This document shows, in pieces, positions 6,560 through 11,891 of a stretch of 11,891 bases of DNA. This DNA is from Bacteroidota bacterium. GTDB lineage: Bacteria > Bacteroidota > Ignavibacteria > UBA10030. Location of the stretch: NCBI GenBank assembly GCA_003453835.1, contig DMMN01000173.1, positions 24,288 to 36,178 of the forward strand, written 5' to 3'. The translations under genes and the position numbers were made by a program. The notes beneath the pieces were generated by a model that saw only the letters and a list, made by a program, of their open reading frames with translations, made no database searches and had not been told where the DNA came from. Within the stretch, counting starts at the first letter, position 1. Each line of letters starts with the position of its first letter.

Positions 6560-6603
6560 CTCTGAGGGCAGAGAACCGACACAACCCGGAAGAAAAAAAG
6601 CTC

Positions 6604-7629
6604 ATGCTCCCTCTTCTTTTCATCCTTATCGCATTCCATGCCCATGCGGGCAACGAAGATACCCTTCGCACACAAGAAAGGCATCTTCGGAATATCCGCC
6701 AGCTTACATTCGGTGGCACCAACGCTGAGGCATACTTCTCCTTTGATGAATCGAAACTGATCTTCCAGACCACCCGACCTCCGTACGACTGCGATCAGAT
6801 CTTCACGATGAATGTGGACGGATCGAATCAGAGGCTCGTCAGTACGGGAACAGGACGCACCACATGCGCGTATTTTTTCCCTGGAGACGAAACGGTCCTT
6901 TTCGCGTCCACCCATGCCACGGATTCTAGGTGCCCTCCCCCTCCTGACAAGTCGAGAGGCTACGTCTGGGGCGTCTTCAATTCCTACGATCTCTACAGGG
7001 GAAACAAGAACGGATCTGCTCTGGAGATCCTTTCCTCCAGCGCAGGGTACGACGCTGAGGCCACCGTCTCCCCGGCGGGAAACCGGATCGTCTTCACGTC
7101 GTCGAGGGACGGCGATCTGGAGCTCTACACGATGAAGATCGACGGATCCGATATCCGGCGCATAACGTACGATCTTGGATATGACGGCGGCGCAAACTTC
7201 TCGTGGGATGGAAAGAAGGTCGTTTATCGCGCATATCACCCGAAGGACAGTCTGGAGACGGTCGAATACAAGGCGCTTCTCGCCGAACAACTCGTCAAGC
7301 CGACAAAGATGGAGATCTTCCTTTGCGATGCTGATGGAAAGAACCGAAAGCAACTTACATCAACGGGAAGCGCGAATTTCGCTCCAATCTTCCATCCCGA
7401 CAACAGGCGGATCATCTATGCATCAAACAAGAAGGACCCGAGAGGCCGTAGCTTCCACCTCTATATCATGAATACAGAGGGAACGGACGTCGAGCAAATC
7501 TCATCTGAAGGAAACTTCAACTCGTTCCCGATGTTCACACGAGACGGAAGGAAGCTCGTATTTGTTTCCGATCGCAACGCAACTTCGAGATACGAATTCA
7601 ACGTGTTCATCGCCGACTGGATCGACTGA
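6604..7629 (+). CDS. Exported TolB-like PD40 beta-propeller protein
   Basis: The protein has 341 residues and consists of about six PD40 (WD40-like, TolB-type) blades. Each blade is marked by a D/P-G-x-[KR]-[IVL]-[VI]-[FY] turn: SFDESKLIFQT (46-56), FPGDETVLFAS, SPAGNRIVFTSSRDG, SWDGKKVVYRA, HPDNRRIIYAS and TRDGRKLVFVSDR. Between blades are the usual IFTMNVDGSNQ and LYTMKIDGSD strands. There is no enzymatic domain, so it is probably a binding or scaffold protein; it is shorter than TolB, whose N-terminal domain it lacks. The N-terminus MLPLLFILIAFHAHAG resembles a signal peptide but has no basic residue before the hydrophobic core. GGAAG lies 11 bases upstream of the ATG. It follows the peroxiredoxin by 93 bases in the same reading frame. 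Function is unknown. Confidence 0.88.
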   Translation: MLPLLFILIAFHAHAGNEDTLRTQERHLRNIRQLTFGGTNAEAYFSFDESKLIFQTTRPPYDCDQIFTMNVDGSNQRLVSTGTGRTTCAYFFPGDETVLFASTHATDSRCPPPPDKSRGYVWGVFNSYDLYRGNKNGSALEILSSSAGYDAEATVSPAGNRIVFTSSRDGDLELYTMKIDGSDIRRITYDLGYDGGANFSWDGKKVVYRAYHPKDSLETVEYKALLAEQLVKPTKMEIFLCDADGKNRKQLTSTGSANFAPIFHPDNRRIIYASNKKDPRGRSFHLYIMNTEGTDVEQISSEGNFNSFPMFTRDGRKLVFVSDRNATSRYEFNVFIADWID

Positions 7630-7669
7630 GGACCGAGCTTCCATGCTCCTTGACCGAGAGGTTGTAGCG

Positions 7670-7702
7670 ATGGGCAAGGCAGGAGTGCGAAACTCGTTAT
7701 GA
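7670..7702 (+). CDS. Possible 10-codon leader ORF before SDR gene
   Basis: ATG at 7670 opens a 10-residue frame (MGKAGVRNSL) whose TGA (7700-7702) overlaps the SDR start in the string ATGATG. GAGAGG lies 8 bases before the ATG. The SDR gene's own AGGAG is 13 bases from its start, rather far, so coupled translation from this short frame is possible. The frame is too short to judge as a gene. Confidence 0.15.
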   Translation: MGKAGVRNSL

Positions 7703-8433
7703 TGCTCAAGAACAAGAGGATCCTTGTAACGGGTGGGACGAGAGGACTGGGGCGAGCCTTGGTTTTCCGATTTGCTGCGGAGGGAGCCTCGGTTGCAGCC
7801 TGTGCAAGGTCAGCGGATGCGCTCAATCGACTTGAGCTGGAGCTTCGTCTGAGGGGAGCGCGTGCATTGGCGCTTCAATGCGACATCAGCGACGCCGAAC
7901 AGGTTCAACTCTTCGCCAAAAACGTGCTCGAGGAGTTCCAGGGAATCGACGTGATTGTGAACAACGCCTCTCTACTTGGTCCCAGGATAGAAATTGTGGA
8001 GATCACTCACCCTACCTGGGAACGCGTTATCGATGTGAACGTCAATGGTTTGTTTTACACAACAAGAGCGTTTCTCCCGTCGATGATCGATCAGAAATCA
8101 GGATCGATCATCAATGTCACCTCGTCCGTCGGCAAAATAGGCAAAGCTCGATGGGGCGCATACGCGGTTTCCAAGTTCGCCCTGGAAGGGTTCACTCAAA
8201 CGCTGGCGGATGAAGTCAGGTCCTCTCACGTCCGTGTGAACTCGGTCAATCCGGGCGCCATCGCCACCGAGATGCGTCGGGCAGCGTATCCAAACGAGGA
8301 TCAAGGAAACTTGAAATCACCGGAGGAGATCACCGACGTCTTTGTCTATCTTGCCTCAGATGCAAGTCTCGGCATAACGGGCCAGTCCTTCGATGCTCAA
8401 CATTTCAAATCCCACTCAAAGGAAACAGTATGA
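7699..8433 (+). CDS. Short-chain dehydrogenase/reductase (SDR), classical type
   Basis: The 244-residue cytosolic oxidoreductase carries cofactor motif TGGTRGLG at 11-18, CDIS with Asp62, NNAS at 88-91, Asn114/116, the active-site Ser143 (VTSSVG) and Tyr155-xxx-Lys159 (YAVSK). VNPGAIATEM follows near 183-192. Arg17 in the glycine motif and CARS at 35-38 suggest NADPH preference, though this is inference. The substrate is unknown. The C-terminal tail after the core (GQSFDAQHFKSHSKETV) is short. It is clearly distinct from the other SDR in this window. Start: ATG at 7699 or 7702; no in-frame alternative lies upstream before a stop. AGGAG at 7681-7685 is 13 bases away. The TGA overlaps the ATG of the M28 peptidase (ATGA), so the two are co-translated. 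Confidence 0.9.
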   Translation: MMLKNKRILVTGGTRGLGRALVFRFAAEGASVAACARSADALNRLELELRLRGARALALQCDISDAEQVQLFAKNVLEEFQGIDVIVNNASLLGPRIEIVEITHPTWERVIDVNVNGLFYTTRAFLPSMIDQKSGSIINVTSSVGKIGKARWGAYAVSKFALEGFTQTLADEVRSSHVRVNSVNPGAIATEMRRAAYPNEDQGNLKSPEEITDVFVYLASDASLGITGQSFDAQHFKSHSKETV

Positions 8434-10229
8434 ATCGAGTTTTGTCGTTTTCGTTTCTCATGATAGTCCATGCCGTTGCGCTTTCACAGTCCGGCTCGAA
8501 TGCCGAGATTACAGTCGGCGAGCTTCGCGAACATGTGAAGTTCCTCGCGTCGGACAAGCTGGAAGGACGTCGCGCCGGATCGAAAGGCGCTGATCGTGCG
8601 GCCGACTACATTCGTCAGGCTTTTCGTTCGTACGGCCTGGTGCCGGTCGGTGACAACGGATCGTACTTTCAGCGATTCGAATTCGTTGCGGGCATCAAAT
8701 TGGGGAGCTCAAACAAGCTTTCCTTCTCCATTGCAGGCCGCCGATCAACACTCGCCGTCGATCAGGATTTCAGACCCCTCGGCTTTTCTTCGAGTGAGAC
8801 GTACGAAGGTGAACTTCTCTTCGCCGGCTATGGAATCTCCGCTCCGGACAAGAACTACGACGACTATTCCGGACTCGACGTCAAGGGGAAAGCTGTCATC
8901 GTCCTTCGCAATGCTCCTCCTTCCGACACGGCTCGTGACTTCGCGCAATATGCATCACTCCGGTATAAGGCTGGAAAAGCAAAGGAACTCGGTGCGAAGG
9001 CGATGATCGTCGTGACCGGACCGGAGGATTCCGAGATGGATGACCTGATCAAACTAAGTTACGATCAAGCCACGGGAAACGCCGGCATCGTCGCACTCCA
9101 TGTCACCCGGAAGAGGGCTGATGAACTTCTCCTTGGCCAGCAGAAGAAGATCAAAGATCTGCAGAAGAACATCAACCAATCCAGATCGCCACACTCTTTT
9201 GTCGTGGCCGGATCCTCGGTGTCAGCTACAGTCGATTTGCAGGAAATCCGGCAGACCACGGCCAATGTCGCAGGCCTGATCGAGGGGAGTGATGCTGTTT
9301 TGAAGGACCAGGTGCTTGTGATTGGTGCACACTACGATCATCTGGGTTTCGGAGGCGAGGGTTCCGGCTCGTTGAAACCCGACACCATTGCCGTCCACAA
9401 CGGCGCCGATGACAATGCTTCTGGAACCGCAGGTTTGCTAGAACTTGCTCAGGCCTTCGCCGCACAGAGAACGATGTTAAACCGCAGCATCCTCTTCATG
9501 ACGTTCTCCGGGGAGGAGCTGGGATTACTCGGCTCGGCGCGATACGTCAAGAATCCATTGGTGCCGATTGAAAGGACAGTGGCGATGTTGAACATGGATA
9601 TGATCGGGCGCATGAACAATCGGTCTCTGATTGTCTACGGCATCGGCACGTCACCGGGGTTTGAAGAGCTTGCGAAAAGAAACAACAAGGACTCGACGTT
9701 TGTCCTGAAGCTCAACAAGGACGGCTATGGACCAAGCGATCACGCTTCGTTCTACGGGAAACAGATACCGGTCTTTCACTTCTTCACCGACCTTCATTCG
9801 GACTACCACCGCCCTTCGGACGACTACGACAAGTTGAACTATCAGGGCATGGCGGACGTCGTTCGCTACGTTGAGGCGATCACAAAAGATCTTGACGACG
9901 CAAAAGAGAAGCCGCAATACGTTGCCGTCGAAGCTCCGCGTCCGGCGGGCGCCGGGAGAAGCTCACGCGTGTTCATGGGCACGATTCCGGATTTCGGTGA
10001 GCAAGTAGAGGGGATGAAACTCTCGGGTGTCCGGGAAGGGAGTCCGGCAGCAAAATGCGGACTTCAGGGTGGAGATGTCATCGTCAAGTTCGGAAAGGTC
10101 GACATCAAGAATCTGTACGATTTCACGTATGCTCTCGGTGAATACAAACCCGGCGATGAAGTTGAAGTCGTGTTCAAACGTGGAGACGAAACGAGGAGAT
10201 GCAGGGTGACGTTGGAACGAAGGAACTAG
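8430..10229 (+). CDS. Exported M28-family zinc aminopeptidase with PA and C-terminal PDZ domains
   Basis: The protein has 599 residues. A signal peptide (MNRVLSFSFLMIVHAVALS) leads into a helical section with LASDKLEGRRAGSKG (39-53), standard for this group. A PA-like insert covers about 110-275. The M28 catalytic domain (about 277-490) has all five zinc ligands: His301 (GAHYDHLG), Asp327 (NGADDNASG), Glu363 (SGEELGLLGS), Asp390 (LNMDMIGR) and His460 (DYHRPSDD), with Glu362 as catalytic base. After a Pro/Ala-rich linker (500-510), residues 515-598 form a PDZ domain (GVREGSPAAKCGLQGGDVIV). M28 enzymes bind two zinc ions and remove N-terminal residues from peptides; PA and PDZ parts would guide substrate. 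It probably acts in the periplasm or at the cell surface. The ATG overlaps the SDR stop by 4 bases, with AAAGGA 7 bases upstream. A hairpin terminator follows the stop. Confidence 0.95.
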   Translation: MNRVLSFSFLMIVHAVALSQSGSNAEITVGELREHVKFLASDKLEGRRAGSKGADRAADYIRQAFRSYGLVPVGDNGSYFQRFEFVAGIKLGSSNKLSFSIAGRRSTLAVDQDFRPLGFSSSETYEGELLFAGYGISAPDKNYDDYSGLDVKGKAVIVLRNAPPSDTARDFAQYASLRYKAGKAKELGAKAMIVVTGPEDSEMDDLIKLSYDQATGNAGIVALHVTRKRADELLLGQQKKIKDLQKNINQSRSPHSFVVAGSSVSATVDLQEIRQTTANVAGLIEGSDAVLKDQVLVIGAHYDHLGFGGEGSGSLKPDTIAVHNGADDNASGTAGLLELAQAFAAQRTMLNRSILFMTFSGEELGLLGSARYVKNPLVPIERTVAMLNMDMIGRMNNRSLIVYGIGTSPGFEELAKRNNKDSTFVLKLNKDGYGPSDHASFYGKQIPVFHFFTDLHSDYHRPSDDYDKLNYQGMADVVRYVEAITKDLDDAKEKPQYVAVEAPRPAGAGRSSRVFMGTIPDFGEQVEGMKLSGVREGSPAAKCGLQGGDVIVKFGKVDIKNLYDFTYALGEYKPGDEVEVVFKRGDETRRCRVTLERRN

Positions 10230-10251
10230 TTCAGAGTGATCGCTTCGACGT

Positions 10252-10300
10252 ACCGGCCGGGCAACTGAGCTTGTGCCACAGCCTCAGGAGCCCGGCGGGT
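10252..10300. terminator. Long interrupted hairpin between convergent genes, likely two-way terminator
   Basis: A nearly perfect dyad is centred at 10276. The outer stem pairs 10252-10262 with 10290-10300, including CCGGGC against GCCCGG, with one G-G mismatch. After a two-base A/G internal loop comes CTGAG (10265-10269) against CTCAG (10283-10287). After another small loop comes TGT (10272-10274) against ACA (10278-10280), with a three-base tip. It starts 22 bases after the M28 stop and ends one base from the stop of the opposing gene. There is no T-run, so it may block transcription by structure alone or protect both 3' ends. Confidence 0.65.
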
Positions 10301-10301
10301 T

Positions 10302-10598
10302 CTACGCCACTTCGATGAGCGTCGTATACTTGGCTCTTCCATCGAGCATCATCTCAAGCCGATTCACAAGCTCCTCGCTCTTTTCATCGAGATCATCTTC
10401 CAGCGCGTCAAACTCTTCCATCGAGCCGCAAATAAATTCCTCCAGAAACGCATTCTTTCTCCCCTTCACCTCATAGACGTTGTAGTTCTTCTTTCGTACT
10501 TGGGTGAATTGTGCTCTCATTTCCTTCATCAAGGCGAGATATTCGTCGCGCTTTTCTGGAGCGACGTCATACGAGATCTGAAGAATAACCTTTGACAT
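10302..10598 (-). CDS. Small conserved-looking protein, possible ferredoxin-like alpha/beta fold
   Basis: The 98-residue soluble protein has no signal peptide or membrane segment. The pattern strand (KVILQISYDV), helix (EKRDEYLALMKEMRAQF), strand (NYNVYEVKGRKNAFLEEFIC), acidic helix (SMEEFDALEDDLDEKSEELVNRLEMML) and strand (KYTTLIEV) resembles dimeric alpha+beta barrel proteins of the ABM/NIPSNAP kind. I cannot assign a family with certainty and see no catalytic motif. AAAGG lies 5 bases before the ATG, a good ribosome site. It is the last gene of a three-gene minus-strand group, 36 bases after the zincin gene, and its stop abuts the hairpin terminator. Confidence 0.8.
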   Translation of the reverse strand: MSKVILQISYDVAPEKRDEYLALMKEMRAQFTQVRKKNYNVYEVKGRKNAFLEEFICGSMEEFDALEDDLDEKSEELVNRLEMMLDGRAKYTTLIEVA

Positions 10599-10634
10599 GG
10601 GGACCTTTCGATTGAATAGAAGAAGAAGTTGACG

Positions 10635-11012
10635 CTACTTGAAATCTTTCATCGCCGCGCGAATCTCCCGCTCGCTCATTCCAAAATAGTGACCTAGCTC
10701 GTGAAACAACACCTCGACAATTCGATGTTCCACTTCTTCGTCATCCCGACACACGCGCTCGATATTCTTCTGATAGAGCGTAATCTTGTCGGGACTGACC
10801 GGGTACATCCCGTACGATGTACCGCGATGCGGTAGGGGGACTCCTTGGTACAAACCCAAAAGACTGCTCTTCGCTGCGCGTACCGAGTTGCTCGCCTCCG
10901 ATCTCGGAGTGTCTTCGACCACAATCTGTACGTTTTCAACTTTGTTCCTGAACCCCGCAGGAAGAGAATCGAATGCTCGCTGTGCGATCTCCTCAAAGTG
11001 CTCGCGTGTCAT
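10635..11012 (-). CDS. Small zincin-like metallopeptidase (HExxH), Zincin_1/DUF1025-like
   Basis: The 125-residue protein ends in an HExxH zinc site: HELGH at 104-108, followed by YFGMSE, giving HExxHxxGxxE with Glu114 as probable third ligand. Upstream are FDSLPAGFRNKVENVQIVVED (14-34), LLGLYQGVPLPHR (51-63) and KITLYQKNIERVC (76-88), the arrangement of the small one-domain family usually annotated as metallopeptidase family protein (about 110-140 residues). It has no signal peptide, so it is likely cytosolic; its substrate is unknown. The frame stays open upstream to 11183, but that extension is arginine-rich low-quality sequence overlapping the Yip1-like gene. The chosen ATG has GGAGG 4 bases before it and gives the normal family length. 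It starts 26 bases after the Yip1-like gene, in the same operon. Confidence 0.88.
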   Translation of the reverse strand: MTREHFEEIAQRAFDSLPAGFRNKVENVQIVVEDTPRSEASNSVRAAKSSLLGLYQGVPLPHRGTSYGMYPVSPDKITLYQKNIERVCRDDEEVEHRIVEVLFHELGHYFGMSEREIRAAMKDFK

Positions 11013-11038
11013 CCCGCCTCCACTCGTGGCAAACCTTT

Positions 11039-11746
11039 CTACCCACCTACCTGTAACGCGCCGGCGGCGAGGAAGAAAACACCGCCGAAGAGCGCCAGCG
11101 TCACGCTCACCGTTACAATCGATCGTACAAGGCTGAGCTGGTGGCCAACGATTGTCCCAATCGTCACGAGGAGTATGCTCCAAGCCGCGACTGCTCCATC
11201 AAATCCCATGAGGAGAACATAGGAGAGAGGTTTGATCGTGTACGGGTGCGGATTAGATGTAAACAAATACATCCCGAATGTAAGCAGCTCAATCGGCAGG
11301 ACCAACACGAGCGATCCCACGATGGGAACAAGGGAATAGGCCAGGATCGCAAAAGAATTCCGAAGCGAGCTGTTCCCTCCCAGCAGTTTCGCCACTCCAT
11401 GATAGAGCGCCGTGAGTACGAGGGCGGTGGCAACTCCAAGACAAACCCCCACGAGCACGGCCCACGGAATCAGATCCAAGAGGGTGTCGAACCGATTGCC
11501 CAGCCGGAAGTACCAGAACGCACTGAACGACAGGCTGATTCCGAACAGGGCAAAAAGGAAAAAACTGTAATTCTTATGCTCGGCAACGACGATGCGCCTG
11601 AACGTTTTCTGTGGAGACTCCAAGATTTTCCAGGCAGTTTCGAAGAAGTCCAGGTTTGGAATGCGGTTTTGGAGAAATGAACTGCACCGGATACAAGTTG
11701 TGGCAAAATCATCGTTTTCTTTGGAACAGACCGGGCATTTCATCAT
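11039..11746 (-). CDS. Yip1-like membrane protein with N-terminal zinc ribbon
   Basis: The protein has 235 residues. The N-terminus carries a small zinc-ribbon knuckle: Cys4-x-x-Cys7 and Cys18-x-x-Cys21 (MKCPVCSKEN...CIRC). A linker with FETAWKILESPQKTFRRIV (35-53) is typical of the entry to a Yip1 domain. Five membrane helices follow (about 61-80, 93-115, 131-158, 173-200, 207-231), with the Yip1-type polar/Pro helix SFAILAYSLVPIVGSLV. Bacterial proteins of this type are common but uncharacterised; a role in membrane organisation is only a guess. Two ATGs are adjacent (11746 and 11743) and the ribosome site is weak (GAAGAG). It is first of a three-gene group with the zincin and the 98-residue protein. 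Confidence 0.87.
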   Translation of the reverse strand: MMKCPVCSKENDDFATTCIRCSSFLQNRIPNLDFFETAWKILESPQKTFRRIVVAEHKNYSFFLFALFGISLSFSAFWYFRLGNRFDTLLDLIPWAVLVGVCLGVATALVLTALYHGVAKLLGGNSSLRNSFAILAYSLVPIVGSLVLVLPIELLTFGMYLFTSNPHPYTIKPLSYVLLMGFDGAVAAWSILLVTIGTIVGHQLSLVRSIVTVSVTLALFGGVFFLAAGALQVGG

Positions 11747-11777
11747 TGCTCTTCAGGGGAGATCATTTTTCGCAAAA

Positions 11778-11804
11778 TTTATAGAGATTCTCCCCAGCAT
11801 GCAA
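11778..11804 (-). promoter_or_regulatory. Possible promoter for the zinc-ribbon/Yip1 operon
   Basis: On the minus strand TATAAA (11778-11783) lies 31 bases before the gene start, in an AT-rich stretch. TTGCAT (11799-11804) is 15 bases further up, two short of ideal spacing. The -10 box is convincing; the -35 box is weak. Confidence 0.35.
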
Positions 11805-11825
11805 TCGTTTTTTTACTTGGAGTAA

Positions 11826-11891
11826 CTACCCACAACCTGATGGCGCACCCCCGCTTGCCTTCCCGTGGTCGCGGGCGGGGATAGCGAAGCC
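11826..11891. other. GC-rich edge segment with inverted repeats: dispersed repeat or gene tail
   Basis: This stretch changes sharply in composition from the AT-rich bases before it. CCCCGC and GCGGGG, with CCG/CGG inside them, can form a stem-loop across roughly 11846-11879. On the minus strand the segment is open from the edge to a TAG at 11826-11828 (21 codons, rich in Gly/Ala/Pro), so it could also be the end of a protein. The low-complexity product and the dyad make a REP-like intergenic repeat at least as likely. It is cut by the window edge. Confidence 0.3.

Noticed and set aside
6379..7353. 324-residue open frame on the minus strand
   Set aside because: It lies opposite the PD40 gene, whose repeated blade motifs are unmistakable on the plus strand. 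The minus product has no recognisable domain and no ribosome site.
11013..11183. N-terminal extension of the zincin gene to 11183
   Set aside because: The added 57 residues are Arg/Trp/Pro-rich, overlap the Yip1-like gene and exceed the family length. The ATG at 11012 has a GGAGG site.
11141..11680. 179-residue open frame on the plus strand
   Set aside because: It is a highly charged antisense product of the membrane protein gene, as expected for the complement of hydrophobic codons.
11820..11891. Possible tRNA or rRNA end at the right edge
   Set aside because: The stem-loop does not fit a cloverleaf and no TTC-arm or acceptor pairing is visible.

Overview
The window looks like part of a bacterial chromosome with slightly more than half G+C (estimated by eye). 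It is densely packed with intact genes and carries no tRNA, rRNA, phage, insertion sequence or CRISPR signal. The organism is Gram-negative: there is an outer-membrane beta-barrel protein, several Sec signal peptides, and an ExbB-ExbD-ExbD set. I would guess the FCB group (Bacteroidota/Ignavibacteria/Chlorobi-like). The guess rests on the doubled ExbD, signal peptides ending in ...AQ, and an exported M28 peptidase carrying PDZ plus PD40 proteins. Clear Shine-Dalgarno sites and one near-consensus sigma70-type promoter argue against a typical Bacteroidia species. The phylum call is inference.

Layout. (1) 1-1615, minus strand: a proton-driven energiser, ExbB then ExbD then a second ExbD cut by the left edge, behind a TTGACT-17-TATACT promoter. 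(2) 1729-5857, minus strand: an apparent metal-uptake operon read right to left. It holds a small secreted His/Cys-rich protein, an outer-membrane beta-barrel protein, a ZnuA/TroA-type binding protein, a ZnuB/TroC-type permease and, overlapping it, a short-chain dehydrogenase. No ABC ATPase gene is present. (3) 5858-5970: a divergent control region with a 25-bp inverted repeat. (4) 5971-10229, plus strand: an exported peroxiredoxin, an exported PD40 (TolB-like) propeller, a second short-chain dehydrogenase and, overlapping it by ATGA, an M28 metallopeptidase with a C-terminal PDZ domain. (5) 10252-10300: a long interrupted hairpin between convergent genes, probably a two-way terminator. (6) 10302-11746, minus strand: a zinc-ribbon plus Yip1-like membrane protein, a small HExxH zincin and a 98-residue protein. 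(7) 11747-11891: a promoter-like AT-rich stretch, then a GC-rich segment that may be a dispersed repeat or the tail of another gene.

How it fits together. The metal cluster spans both membranes. The barrel would let metal, or a carrier of it, through the outer membrane; the His/Cys-rich protein and the binding protein would hold it in the periplasm; the permease would carry it across the inner membrane with an ATPase encoded elsewhere. ExbB/ExbD could energise TonB-dependent outer-membrane transport, but the ExbB operon has its own promoter and need not serve this cluster. The plus-strand genes look like envelope housekeeping and peptide-degradation functions. The most interesting material is the metal cluster: missing ATPase, uncharacterised barrel and small metal-binding-like protein, and a shared operator-like dyad.
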